From Pelargonium x hortorum (lineage: Eukaryota; Streptophyta; Magnoliopsida; Geraniales; Geraniaceae): 57,964 nt of DNA. Both the position numbers and the translations under genes were made by a program. Under the pieces are notes generated by a model, which saw only the letters and a list, made by a program, of their open reading frames with translations, was not told the origin of the DNA and searched no databases. Positions 1 through 12,650 of this stretch are shown here, piece by piece; positions within the stretch are counted from its first letter, which is position 1; the number at the start of each line of letters is the position of its first letter. The DNA lies in contig JAYMTJ010000065.1 in NCBI GenBank assembly GCA_036897525.1, forward strand, positions 1 to 57,964. The letters run 5' to 3'.

Positions 1-360
1 TGTACTACCTGCCCTATTCATAGAGAGTCTTTATAGTAGTAAGAGAGTAGCTTTAGAGTTGTTTCCAATTTCAAAGAAGCGCCCAACCATTCCATTGGGC
101 CAACAAGGAAGGATAACATCATCTAAACGCGAGAGCGAAGAACGCTTTCAAACAACAAAGGACAACAAGGAAAGGAAAGCCTTGCAATAAATAGAACGGG
201 CATTGACCCGTGATGGGATGGATCGGAAATACCCCAAGAGGATGGACGAACCCCATAGTAAGAGAGCGAGAAACGCTTTCAAAGAAATAGACATTGCAGC
301 TGTGAAAGTGGGCATTAGCGCCTAGTCAGTCACTGAATAGAACAACGGGCAGTGACCCGA
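1..360. repeat. segment with two pairs of imperfect direct repeats
   Basis: This segment differs from the rest in being richer in GC. It contains GAGAGCGAAGAACGCTTTC-type words at 131-152 and again at 262-283. It also contains AATAGAACGGGCATTGACCC at 190-209 and a variant with three inserted bases at 336-359. The order repeat 1, repeat 2, repeat 1, repeat 2 suggests an old tandem duplication of a unit of about 130-145 bp. AACGCTTTC-type words are familiar from angiosperm mitochondrial intergenic DNA. No frame or RNA gene is apparent. Confidence 0.6.
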
Positions 361-640
361 GCAGCAGTTCCTAAACAAAAGTTTGGGACTAGTCAACGTG
401 AAGTACTTGATACAGAATATAGAGAATCTTTGTAAAACTTATTAAATGAAAGCTGTTGCACTACTTTCCTGAGCCTCCTTAAGGCATCCACAAAGAAGGA
501 TCCGGCTCTGCTCAAGCCTAGACAGCACAAAGGAGACTTTATTGCCCTTTTTCATGTAGGAATATAGACTAATAAAACCTCCGGAAACTGAGTCTTTATT
601 CCTAAACTCATTAACAAAGAAGTGTAGCTTGCAAAGAATT
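361..640. other. non-coding, no feature seen
   Basis: This is a transition from the repeat-bearing start into texture A. The 67-codon frame on the minus strand at 442-645 resembles nothing known to me and is most likely chance. Confidence 0.4.
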
Positions 641-3340
641 TTCAATTCTTCACTTAGCAGGCCAATGACTGTGTAGCTAATCTATACTCCTGTCGAAAGT
701 CCCTGAAAAGATATGTACTCTTCTAGTCAGTGCACTAACTCTTTGTCAGCCGAAACTCTAATTACCTCTTATTCTTGTCTGCTAACTGAAATAGAATCTC
801 TTGTAAGTCTGCTAAGATGAAGCACTCACTACCCTGGTAATTGAGGAATCCAATCTAGTCATCCCAAATGCTACCTCTCTGACAACTCTTACCTGTTTAG
901 GTACTCTCTATCTCTAATCCTTTTGCCAGCCTAATAGTTGTTTGTACCACCAGCAGCCAAACATCACTGATCTCAGAATCCCTACCATAGTCCATCTCTT
1001 TTTTATATCCCTCAGCCTAAGGCGCGCTAGCCCTAATAAGCCACTCTTTCGCTACCAAGTCCTTAGAATCCCTATCCTTGACAGCCTGTTAATGCTAGTC
1101 CAACTAAGAATACCTAAACCTGAAATTCCCTATCCCAAAGAAAGCGAAATAGCAATAACCGCTATGAAAAATCCCTGTCAAGGAGAACTCACTAGCAGGC
1201 CCTCTCTGAATATTGTACTCTTGCTTAGAGTTTAGTCCTAATAAATAAGTCTATAAAGCTAAAGTAAATACTATCCTAGTCTATAAACAATCTCCTTGTC
1301 AGCTTTACCCGAGCGATACCATCACCTTATCAGCAGAACCATCTCTAGCTGGTAAAGTTGTTAATGAAGGAATATACTAACTCTACTTAAGATAACATAG
1401 TAAGCATTCCTAATAGCAGTCAAGATCTCTGTCCAAGTAAACTTGCCTAAGCCTGCCTAAGGAAGCCCCTTTATTCCTCAAGGTCTATCTGATATAAATC
1501 CCACTTGCCTTGAAAGTCAAATGCTAATGAAAGTCAATTCTTGTTATACAGTTCTCAGAGGGTATCGCTGGATAGAACTGATTACCAAGGCAAAGAAGGT
1601 TAATCTAGTGCTGATGGTGCCAGTGAAGCTAATTGTATTCCAGTGTAGCTAGCATGGTGCTGATGGAAGTTGAACTAGTCCTTTGCGAGCTGTCCTTGTA
1701 GGTTAAGGAGTTTAAGACATAAACGGATTCTCTGAATTGTATTCTTGTCTAATGTCCTTGAAAGCTTCTTAGTAACCTAAACTAATTAACTTGTACACTG
1801 TAATTTAATGTACGCTTCTTAACACCGACTCATTCCTTTGAAAGCATGCCTTATTTGAATCCACCAGCTCTTAACCAAACAGATCTATGAAATCCCTTAT
1901 TCCCTAACGATCCCAATCCAAGGAAGATCCCTCAGCTTACTCCTAACTCTAAGCCCCCACTTAAATAAATACCCATTTCTTGAATGTCTGAACTAAGGTA
2001 CACTCTTCTTAAAGCACAACACTATCCCTTGAAAGAAAGTATGTCTTGCACTCTCTGGAATACCCTTAACCGAACTCCTACTAAGCTTCTCAATTCCCTC
2101 ACTTAAAAGTTAATGCTAAATGAAAGTCCTAAGCTGTCTAATAAATACAATAGCACTCTCTAGCTTGCTAAGGGTAGATATATATACAGAATAACATAAA
2201 GGGACTTCCTCTAAGAAGGTACTCTGAAAGTTCTAACACTAATAAGTTAACTCAACCTATACTTAGAAAGTAAATACAAGAAATCCCTCTAATTAATGTT
2301 CTATCTTAGGTTCCTACAACACTAACTAATATCCACTCTTTCTCTAGCAAGTACGGAAAAACTCTACTTCTTTAAACTCCAAGCTCTACTTATATCCACT
2401 CTTGAACTTGAAATTCTAAATCCTGAAAGACCTTCCTGTCAATAGAGGAAACCTTGAAAGCATGTCCTCAGCTATATAATGTCCTTATTAGGATCCCTAA
2501 CCACCTGTTGCTAAACCTTAAATCCTATCTTCTTCTTATGCTCTGTCAGTTGAAATAGTTGTACCACCAGCTGCTAAAGGTTCTTAATTACTTGTACATT
2601 CTAATGTAAAGGAAACTCTTTCAACTCTCTAAGCTCCAACCAGGAATCCCTTTAACCACAATCCTTGGAATCTAAGGTGCTCTCACTAGCAGACCAAGCA
2701 CTTTTAACCTCAAATTCTAACTAATAAGCAACACTTTATTCTCCACCGAAGTCTGTAATCTCCTAACTAAGACTCATAGCACACTCTCTAGTCAACTGGT
2801 AACTAGAATACCTCTGGAACCTACTCTCTCTTTCTTAACCAAACAGTTATCCCTCATCCTTAACAAAGTGCTAATCCTAACCTAAAGAAAGCTTCTTGCT
2901 AATGGAACACTCACTCGCTATCCCAAGTAATCTCCCTAACCTAAGGAGTCAAACTAACTAAAAGGTACTCTGAAAGCTCTTAATAAGTCAACCAAACTAA
3001 GTCTCTCTTTCTTAACCCACCAAGTTCAATGAAATCCCTAACCTAACTAAAGGTATACAATCAATCTAGAAGGTTGTTAATAAGATGGTACATTAAGAAG
3101 TTCCTGTAATTTAAATGCTTGCTTCTTAGCTGTCCAAATGCTAGTGTATCTGCTTCCTTAGATCCCACACCAACTAAGGTTGAAAAAGTCAATGCCAAAT
3201 GAAAGTTCTAATCCTAAACGCTATTAAGCATTTCCTAACATAACGTAGAATATCTTTACCCTATCCATTGAGGAATCCCCCCTCTTGTCTTAGCTCTATC
3301 TTAAAAGAAGGTGAACAACTGACACTGTCCAAAGAAGGTA
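641..3340. other. texture A block, C-rich and G-poor on the + strand
   Basis: There is no gene here. The strand is strongly skewed: bases 2821-2880 contain 19 C and 3 G. Short words recur without forming a clean tandem array: CTTGAAAG, GCTAATG, CCTAACCTAA, GAATCCCT. TTGAAAGCATG occurs at 1838-1848 and 2454-2464. A 97-codon frame at 942-1235 is open only because of the low-complexity wording and looks like no known protein. The block is best read as degenerate, repeat-derived mitochondrial intergenic DNA. Confidence 0.5.
672..734. repeat. two-part dispersed repeat, copy 1
   Basis: Part one (672-692, 21 bp) recurs exactly at 21628-21648 and, with 4 bases missing, at 12375-12394. Part two (719-734, 16 bp, TCTTCTAGTCAGTGCA) recurs as its exact reverse complement at 12411-12426, just after the 12375 copy of part one. 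The two loci therefore share both parts with one part inverted. A core GTGTAGCTAAT also appears near 43410 and GTGTAGCTA near 1640, 43044 and 45893. Confidence 0.7.
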
Positions 3341-6300
3341 AGTAGGCCAAAGCTGTCAACAGTCAGAGCGAGCCTAACTATCAAAAAAAAGCCTTATACT
3401 ATAAAATTGAGAACTTTTCTAGTAGAATATTACTTTCTTGCATATAGTGGCCTCTAACTCAATTTCTTTTTCAACGTATTTGGGGATATATAGTATAGAA
3501 GGGGTCTTTCTGCTCTAGGTTTCCGAGGAATCTCCAGAAGTGTACAGTAAGCTGGGGCTAAACAAAATTAAGGCATTATAAAAGTAAGAAAATTCCAGCC
3601 ACAAGGATAGAATTCAAAGTTTATTAATCACACTTAAGATAAGATTTTTCTTATTTATACAATTGTTATTTAAAACTAGAGTGCAGTCTTTTTTTACTTT
3701 ATTTGTATATTATTAGGTGCTTGCTCTGCTTGCTAAGTCAATCTTGAGTACCACCCCGAATACAAGGGATTCTAATATATCAGACTTGTCCCCAAAGTTT
3801 TTATGATGACCTTTTATAAAATTTCATAAATAGACTTACCTTATCGACCCCATCCCCTTTAAGGATTTTTTTAGTTAAGGGTAGCGAGGTTAACTTATTT
3901 GAAATACGTGCATTTCTGTATTAACAATGAAACCTCAACAGGACTAATATTAAGATATAAGGTGTTCTTTCCTAAATAAAGGAAGGGCTTTAGTTATAGT
4001 AGAAGCAGTGGTAGTTAATTTCTTATTCGCTACTATAAGACAAGACTGCTCATATACTAGAATTAGAAAGTTAAAGCCTTTCGTCAATAGTATGAGTATG
4101 CAGGAGATAAAAATTAGGATAAATAGAAATTCGTTGAGTAATTTCCAAAAAGAGAATAAAGAAAGGCTTATCCAAAGAGGTTACAAATTCTGCTTTTTAG
4201 TTAATCAAATGAAGGAATTGCTTACTTCTTGTATCTAACGAGATTTTTGGTAAATAAATCTATATCTAGTATTGACAATAAATTAGATTTAACTAGTGGA
4301 GTCCTTTTAGGCAGAACACAGCAGCTACAGAGCAGAGTACAGTAACACCCTAAGGGTTCCAGAACATTTCTAAGTAAGACTAACTTAAAAGGGTCTTCGT
4401 TACTTATATCCAAGACCCTAAGCCTTTTTATTTCCATTTCAGATATTCCTTACTTATAAATAAGAAAAATACCTGACAAAGAAAAGGAAGAAACCTATAT
4501 TCCCTGTAAATACCTCCGAAAAAAGAAAATGAAGTATCCCCTTTCCACATTATTTGTAAAATAACCCCTTCCTACTTTAAGTGGATCTGAAAGACAAGAA
4601 AACAGCCTAGACCTATCTTCTTAAGAGTTATACCTTGTTTGTACTGACCGAAAAGTGGGGGCGTGCCCCTAAGGAGAATATTCATACATAAGTAACTGGA
4701 TTGTGAATAGGTGTTTTGTACCTTTTTCTAGCGTTCTCTAGAACTCATTTCATTTCCTAGTCGGGATTGCATCTTTAATATTTCTAACTTGATTATAATT
4801 TGCGTAACGTAAAGTGTACTACCTCCACTTTAATTAGGGAAACTCCGCTATAAAGAAAGGGTGCGTGCAGTAAAAGAATTACCTAAAAATTGAAACGCGA
4901 TATAATAATAATATAGGTCGCGAGAAAGTCCATACAGCAAGAGTTTTGTACTACTGTTCCCGCAGAACTTCTCATACCTGGATAAGATTTTATTTACTAG
5001 AGTTAGCTAGTCAAGCGCTGGTTTACCTAGAATTCTAAAAGGAACGAACACCTTTTCCTAAGTTGATCTAAAAGATTGCCTTTCGATTTACCATACAACC
5101 GGAGTTCACTGTAAACAAGAAAGGTTTAGTGGTACCCTTTCAGTTGCATTTTTGTATTTCTCTTTTCTAAAAAAACCACTGTAGGAGTCCTTTTTACCTA
5201 CCTTTATAAGGTCCTGTTTTGGGTTTTTTAGTCCTACTTTAACCGACATCTAAGTTTTTTTTTTCAAATTCGGGGAGGTTTAAACCGAGTTTTATTAGGC
5301 ATCATTTTGGCTAGGGAACCCAAGGGAAAGGAGGTGCTGGACTTAGACCCTTTGCAAAAGAGTGAGCATTTTTTATACCACTAATAAATACTTATCTGGC
5401 AGGCTTTTAAATCCCAGAAAGCCCACCTGTTTTTAGGAATATAGAATAAATTATATAAAGTATAAAGTGTATAAATAAGTTAGCTAAAAACTTAATAAAA
5501 GATAAAGAAGTCCCCAGTAGACCCTACCTAACAGGATTCGCGCTTAAACTACAAAGTAGCTTTACTTGATACTGCGGAAACTCAAAGATCTTTGGCTGGG
5601 GATTTACTTACTAGAGGACCCCAACTCTCACTCACTCCCTAAATGCCATTAGAATTAAAATGTTCACAAATAGTAGATACTGAGTTTAGATCCAATAAGC
5701 GCCCTGGGAAATACTAGTATACTGGAAATCCTGTAGTAAGTACTGTAAATTTCTCGTTAGCTTTCAGAATATAGGAAGCTACAACTAGTCCTAAACTTGT
5801 TAAATAAAATAGATTGTTCTTGTGTGCACTTTTGGGTACTCCCTATTTGCTTAACCCAAGCGAGGAAGTTTTGCGGATATGGCCCAGGAATCCCCCCACT
5901 TATAAGCATCACGCTCGCATAACCCAAGAGGACCCTTTTTTCAAAAACTTAGGGGATTCTAAAACCAAACCCCCGCAACTAAGAATAAAAAATGAATCTA
6001 GGATATCTCTAACAAGAAATTCCTAAACTAACCCTTGTACAATCCGAGAATATACTCTATTTGAACATTATACCAACGTCCCCTTTAGAGGTCCCTTATT
6101 CACTAAAACTAACTTCCAGATATAGCTTAGAGCTACCCGTCTTGAATTATATACATATTATAATTTTCCGCAAACTTATTACTTAATCCTCCTTAAATTA
6201 AGTTAAGGCAACGCAAAAAACTTGAGTTAAAATAAAAATAGCCCCCTTCTTGCTCAGCTCAATACAATCAATAAAGGGTTCTTGTTATATAAATTCCGGA

Positions 6301-7150
6301 AGCTGGGGCCACGTGTGACAAATACTTTTAAAAATTGTTTTTTCTTTTGGGCTCAAATCTGAAAAACTACGTTGCAAGTACATAAAGTAGCTCATAATTA
6401 AGTACCCGCTTGGGAAATTTACGCTTATGTTCTAGAATATTTAAAGGTACCTTCTACTTGCTACTTGTAAAAGACTATATTCAATAATAAAAAAAAGGGA
6501 GTCCCGCGGGAATACTCTATTTTGGAGGTTTAAGTACATTTAAAGTCCGACTTTTTTCTGTATACCACAAAACCGGGTTAAGTATAGAGTTTTACTTAAA
6601 ACACCCCATCAAGAGATTCTTTTGTCACTAAATTTATAACTAATTTCCAAGCTTTGAGCGACCCCTCGAACTAACTAGAAATTCAGAAGTTAGGGACTCG
6701 CTTGGCTTTGAAAGCCAAAAAAAGGATACCCATTTATATTATAGCTGCCCTCATATTTCACCCTTGTAATCTATATACTAAGACCCCCTGCTGCCCAGAG
6801 CCTTTTACATAAGCTTATACACTACAGGATGCCTCGAGGAAATCTAGTCTATAAAACGAAACACCAAGAAGCCGGAAAGTTGCCGATTCTAAAATATCTT
6901 AGACTTGATTCTAGCCCTTTCTAATTCGTAACTTGTAAACGGATTTCTACATAAAAAAAAAGCTTAAGGTCTCACTTTAAGAAGTCCTCGTTTAATGTAA
7001 TGAAACAGAGGTGGGTTTCTCTTATTTATTCCAGGAGAAGCTTTACCGGGATATCTATATCAAGTAATGCCAAACAAAAGAACATACTTTATATCCTAGC
7101 ATTATTACAAAGCCCCTATGTTTAGTGTAAAGTGAGCTCCCTAGATTCAA
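3341..7150. other. texture B non-coding block
   Basis: AT-rich DNA with many A or T tracts and no gene. An A8 tract followed by GGGAGTCCC lies at 6489-6505. Frames of 70-76 codons at 4008-4238, 4222-4437 and 5814-6026 lack any recognisable motif. No tRNA, rRNA or intron signature is seen. Confidence 0.5.
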
Positions 7151-8460
7151 GCAATATTAACACACAAAGTTATTCTCTTTCTTATTGTATTTACTTCTTA
7201 ACTAGTTTGTTACTCTTCTGCATAGCTATACCACCTTGTTTCTAGCAAGCTGTCAAGTCGGATGGATGTCAATAGCATTGATTACCTTCGCACCCTTAAA
7301 ATACAGCCTAACCTTAATCCTAGGAACATACCCTAAATACACCTGTTGCTAATACTTCTGAGCTATCCCGTAGGAAATCCCTTGACAGTAACTGACTAAG
7401 AAGGAAACTTTAAGAAGTCTGTTCCACCTATTTTATTTAATGTACTCACTTATCTGTCCTATGCTAAGGAACGCTCTGCCAAAGGTACCAAACTCAGAAG
7501 TTTCTCCTAACTAAGCTTCTCAGCCTTAGAACACTAAATACACCTCATCCATAACACGATATCTAGCAAGCCACTGTCTGGATGGTAGAAACACTCTAGC
7601 AAGAAGTAATTAGGTATAGATACTAATAAACTGTAGGTATATACTGTAATCTCTTACTACTAAGTCTCATAAGATGGTATAGTCTAGTTCGGATGACAGC
7701 TTCCAGAGAAAGAAGAGAATCCGTTTCCATAGCAAGATAGAGAGTGTTCTCCATAGTAGGCCGGCTTTTTTAGGATAGTACAGAGTAGCTTTCAAAGGCT
7801 TAGCTTAGCAGCTGGTGTATTTAGAACTTAGTTGAGCTAGAGATTGCGTGGATTCCTGGGTTGGTGTAGATAGGTTTTAGAGTTCGTTCTAAAGAATCCG
7901 TTTATGTATATTGATTCCTTTACTTGCTTTGATACCTTCATTTACCAGCTTTGCATGACCATCTTTGACTAAAGGTAGCTATTGCTACTGCGTCTAGAAG
8001 CGGCTCCGTTGTAAGTGTGTGTAAGTAATGTAATGGGCGAGTCTTAAAAAAAGTCTAGTTAGTGGGGTTCTCTTATCCGAGATATTACAAAAATCTTTAG
8101 CATAGAACTAGATAGAGTCCCAACCAAATTCTATATGAGCTTAGCTTCAAAGCTAGGGAAGAAAAATTAGAAAGGCTTCATACCAGCTTTTCAGAATAAA
8201 CATCTAAGAACTTGAGAGGATTACTGGTTATGAAAGAGAAGTTGTTGATGGTATTGCCTAGGTTTATTAGTAGGATTGGATTCCTAGCTATTGACTTATA
8301 AGGACTTGGTAGAGATCGAGTGATGTTAAAGACAGACATGTGGGTTAGTTAGAATTTCAAGTTCAAGTAAGAAGAGCGGAGTGGTTTTCTAGGGACATTT
8401 GGGAAAGCTTAGGAGGTAACGACTGTTGAAAGGGCGCTGGTTATATAGTTTTTTTTTGAA
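7151..8460. other. texture A block, C-rich then G-rich halves
   Basis: Words of the 641-3340 type continue to about 7670 (AGCCTAACCTTAATCC, CTCATAAG). The wording then switches to the opposite strand sense (GGTGTAGATAGG, GAGCTAGAGATTG) up to about 8460. This looks like a head-to-head junction of two oppositely oriented pieces. CTCATAAGATGG near 7667 resembles a plant mitochondrial promoter core (CATAAGAGA), but a single near-match is weak. No gene. Confidence 0.4.
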
Positions 8461-11040
8461 TATAGTTAGAGCTATTGCTTGGATGATACAGGGATACTTT
8501 GATATTAATCATCTTACAAGTGTAAAGAACTCTCCAAATTCAGTGTATATTCCTTACTTCTTATAAATTCTAAAAAAAAAAGGGACCCGTTAAAACTAGA
8601 ATAAGACCACTAAACACTAGAATTAGAATTACTCGAGGTTTTTAATCTTAGTACTTAAAGCTACTAACATTTAGTAAAAAAGAAGTTGCTTGCTCTAGAA
8701 TAGCAAGTCCTTTTGTAATCAAGGAGTTACCTATAAGGAAAGCACAAGTTTCTCAAATAACGGGATAGAAAAACTTTAATTAAATAAATAGGGTTGCCAA
8801 AGTGATAGAGGTTCTAAGAATTCAATTTAAAAAAGTTTCCGATAGACTGAGTTTGGGTTTTTTTTTTTAGGCTAGAACAGTTAGATAATAGCTGCAAGAA
8901 CCTTACCTTAAAGCAGGGACAACAAAAGCTATCAAGATACAGTATACTTACTATTGTGTAAGTCTAAACTAGGTCCCTAAAGTTTTACAGATGTAAGTTC
9001 AAATTTTATTCTAGACATAGCGTATGACCATACTTTAGGATTTCTTCCGGAGTTTACTACTATTACAAAAGGAGTCTCAAGGGCTGCTCTTCTATATAAT
9101 ATATAGGAATATCAAAAGTACAAAAGTCTAAGCGCAAGCCAAGAAAGAAACAATTTGGCCTTAATTTCTCAATAGATTCCTCGAAATTAGGACCCGTGCT
9201 CCAGGAGTTAAGCAATTACTTACTAGCAGCACCCTTTAGCTGTGTATGTGCTTAAATTACAGTTAGGTGTCTAGGAAATTTCTTATGGCCAAAGCAATTA
9301 GTAAGTAGTACAACTCGCATAGGAAATCCGTACCGACCGTACCGAGTAAAGAAATGTCCGATACATATTATTATGAATACCCTTACTTAATGTCAGGCGA
9401 TATAAAAACTCTTTTAATATTACAACCCTATGAAGGCCGCGGGGGGACCCATAATTGCAACACTTACTTTTAGACTTTTAGAAGAGATACGCCAAAGTTC
9501 GACAATTAATAAGGGGTCCACCTTAAAATAAAAATAAAGGTGTTTAATAAAGAAAGGCGATTCCTTTTTAATAAAAGAGAGGGCTACTTGATTACTTAAG
9601 TAGGGTACTTCTAAGTCTGAGTGGATAAGTCTCTTTCGCTGCCGGACTCTAAGAAGAAGTCACAAGAATCTTAGAACGTGCTCTTGATAGAACGCGGAAT
9701 CCTATTTCCTTTGCGGGACCTGGTTTACTCCGATTTACTCATCTCTAGAAGGGTATTAAAAAAAAGGGAATCCTTTAGTTTAGAAAGCTAAAATCTTCAA
9801 GGAGTATCAAACATCCAAAAGACAAGCCACTATGACTGGCATACAAAAGCGTATCCCTTAAAAAGCATCACTATGGAAGGTCAATATAGGACTGACTAGA
9901 GCTAGAGTAGAATTTGTAAGTTTAGCCTGTTTTTAATTTTTAATAAAGTTAGGAGTAGAAGTTCTAAATAAGGACAGGACAACCGCTTTTAGGGAAATGG
10001 AACGGAGGAGCCTTTTTCAATACCAGAGCAGCTGGTTAAGAAGCAGAAACCTATTGACTTCCGGTTGATTCTGTTGACATTCCTTCGTTTTTGATACCAT
10101 ACCATAAATAAGAAGTGTTAGCCTGGAGACTTCCATAAACAACCCTTGGCAAGACATTCTTGAAAATAGAAAGACTAGAGATCTGAGGTGCTAGCCAATA
10201 AATTCCTCGTTAAGTTCAGACCTTATATTGTTCATTTTGCATTCTAAGGGCTTTTGGTATAAACTTTATAATAGTTATTTTAGGCTTTTTTTAATTGAAT
10301 TGATAATTAGGCATAAAAATTCTGAATATTTTGATAAAGTTATCATCAGTATTATCCTTCCTTGATGTTTTAAAGCGGTTGTATAAGGGTGTTTTTCTTA
10401 AAAAAAAGCATAACTAGGTTTTATATATCATACAAGCAATTAATGTGGAATATTTTTTATTTCAGCATCAGGCCTAAAATAAAGAAAAAACGGGATAAAT
10501 TCAATTTGATTTTATAAAGTATTAAGTGTTAGTTGCTAACTTGTAGAATTCATTTTGAAAACAAATAAAGCAGCATATACTAAACTAAAGAGAGTAAATA
10601 GCATTTAAAGCACTAAAAACAAAGAACTTAGGGACTACTATACTAACTCCTTCAAGATTTATGCCCTAAATTCCTAAATTACAGCTAGGTAACTTCTCAA
10701 ATCACGATTTTTAGAAATAAAATTGTTAATTCATTGGTGTACTAGTCTATATATAGTATTTCCTATTGCATCATTCGTATAACCAACTAGCTTTGAACTA
10801 ATGACAATCTAAGTTTACAAAAATGTACAAAATAAACGATTTTTTCTATATAGGAGTCAACTTCCCAGTTAAGAAAATGACTTCTTTCTTTATCCCTTAC
10901 CTAAAAGCTAGATCGACATACTTCCAACCCAACTTTCATAGGTTCAAGCCCCGGGATACCCGCTTTGAAAGAAATATATAAGGTAACTAGTTACATAAAA
11001 AATTCAATACGAGAAAACTTATGCATTAAAAAAAAAATGA
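8461..11040. other. texture B non-coding block
   Basis: There is no gene. A tracts followed by GGGACCCG (8572-8589) and GGGAATCC (9758-9773) occur. A T-arm-like GGTTCAAGCCCC lies at about 10941-10952 without any cloverleaf. The part from 10230 to 10740 is the most AT-rich. Confidence 0.45.
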
Positions 11041-12460
11041 GCTCTCAAACTAAATAGTAAAGGTGTAATAACTCTTTTCATAGCTGAGAGATTCTAATGA
11101 AAGTGAACTCTACCTCTTAATATCTTAATATCGGTAGGGGATCGATCTTACAGTTGTAGCAGCCTATATAGCCAGTCCTTTGTCAGTGGAAACTTATAAT
11201 CTAATATCCACTTGCTGCTAATCGAGGACTGTGTATTAGTAGGTCAAAAGATGGGATGAAAGTAGGTGAACTACTGGGCCAATTCGTGAAAAAAGCTATT
11301 CTAAATAGTAACGTAACCCCCTATCCCTTTTCTTTCCCATTTCCCTTTATTTCTTAGTTAGAAAGTCTTTCTATAGTACCCTTCTTGGATTTAAGTGAGA
11401 AGTTTTGGGCCTCTAAAAGCTAGGAAATCTTAGAAAGTATTTCCCAGAAAACCTCGGCCTATGGGATCCCCCACTTGTCTTAGCTGTTGTAGCCGGTAAC
11501 TCTTACTTGCTTGAGATAGATACATAATCTTAGAGGACTCTTACGATATGGAACACTGTCCATTGAGGAATCCTTTTTTTTAACTATCCACTCAATCTCT
11601 TAAATCCTAGGAATGCCAAACCATGCTAGCACAGTCAACTAAAGTTAATCCCTGTCTAATAACCAACTCTACTTGAAAGAGCTCCAACTAAGGGTAAATT
11701 CCTTTTCATTCATCCGTCTCTCTACCCTATACCGAATTCACCCTAACTTAAGTCCCTCAATCAAAATAGAATGTCATATCTTATAAGGAAAAGCGAGCCT
11801 AACCTAAGGAATTGGAGCTTTATACAATCTACATGAATTAAGGAAGACACCGAGTGAAAACCCCTCTAATTGCTTCAAGGATAATTTACTATGAATTTAA
11901 GAAGAAAAGGAATTGCCAATCTAAGCTTAGCTCTTTCCCTTGTATAAGACCAAAAAATCTTTGTGCTAATTTCACCATAGGCAAAAGTATAAGGAATAAG
12001 GAGCATTTTTTAATAGGATTGGTTCTCAATTCGAGAAAGTTATGTCTGCTATAGTGTAAAAGTTGATGTTCGGCCCCTTTATATTAGATATTAGCTGATT
12101 TTTAATGGCAATCCTAATTAGGAATCACATGGGTATTCAAAAGAAATATAGAACTGTACGGCTCTAGTAAATTCCTTTCTCTTATAGCAACTAGGTTTTT
12201 GACTACTGACTCGGTATTCCTAATCTAAGAAACTTAGTGAACTTGACATAGCCAGCCGGTAAAGGAAGTCTAAGAACTGAATAACATAAAAGAGAATCTC
12301 TTCTTTGAAAGCAAGCCCAGTAGCTGGGTGAAAGAAAGGGTTACAGGTTAATGGAAGCTTGCTATGGGTAGATGGTGTAGCTAATACTCCTGTCCTGAGC
12401 CGGCCTGTGGTGCACTGACTAGAAGAATTCAATATTTCAGAGGCACGAGCTTGTCTAATG
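11041..12460. other. texture A non-coding block
   Basis: Words shared with 641-3340 reappear, for example GCCTAACCTAAGGA near 11804 (compare CCCTAACCTAAGGAG near 2936). Frames at 11854-12054 and 12220-12432 resemble nothing known. The two-part repeat copy 2 ends this block. Confidence 0.45.
12375..12426. repeat. two-part dispersed repeat, copy 2 with inverted second part
   Basis: GTGTAGCTAATACTCCTGTC at 12375-12394 matches 671-694 apart from a 4-base gap. TGCACTGACTAGAAGA at 12411-12426 is the reverse complement of 719-734. The spacing between the parts is similar (16 against 24-26 bases). This points to a local inversion between related copies. Confidence 0.7.
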
Positions 12461-12614
12461 TATCTTCTGTTATTATATTATTAGGAGTTAAATATTTTGA
12501 ATTTAAGGGAATCGCGTATTGTAGAAAAAAGGAACTGAACCTGGTACACTTAAATTATCTATGCCTTTAATTCTTGACCTATTTAATCAGTACTAATCTT
12601 CTAAAGTACCTTCT

Positions 12615-12650
12615 TTTCTCCTCAAGTAGGGCTCGAACCTATTACATCCA
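12615..12650 (-). pseudogene. T-arm fragment similar to that of trnI
   Basis: On the minus strand ATAGG, loop TTCGAGC and CCTAC form a T arm with 4 of 5 pairs, very like the GTAGG/CCTAC arm of trnI-CAU in this window. No acceptor, D or anticodon arm accompanies it. It is a possible fragment of a second trnI copy, but the match is short. Confidence 0.2.

Noticed and set aside
942-1235. 97-codon + strand frame rich in Leu, Pro and Ser
   Set aside because: It is kept open by the low-complexity C-rich wording of the block (repeats of RIP-type residues come from AGAATCCCT words), not by coding constraint.
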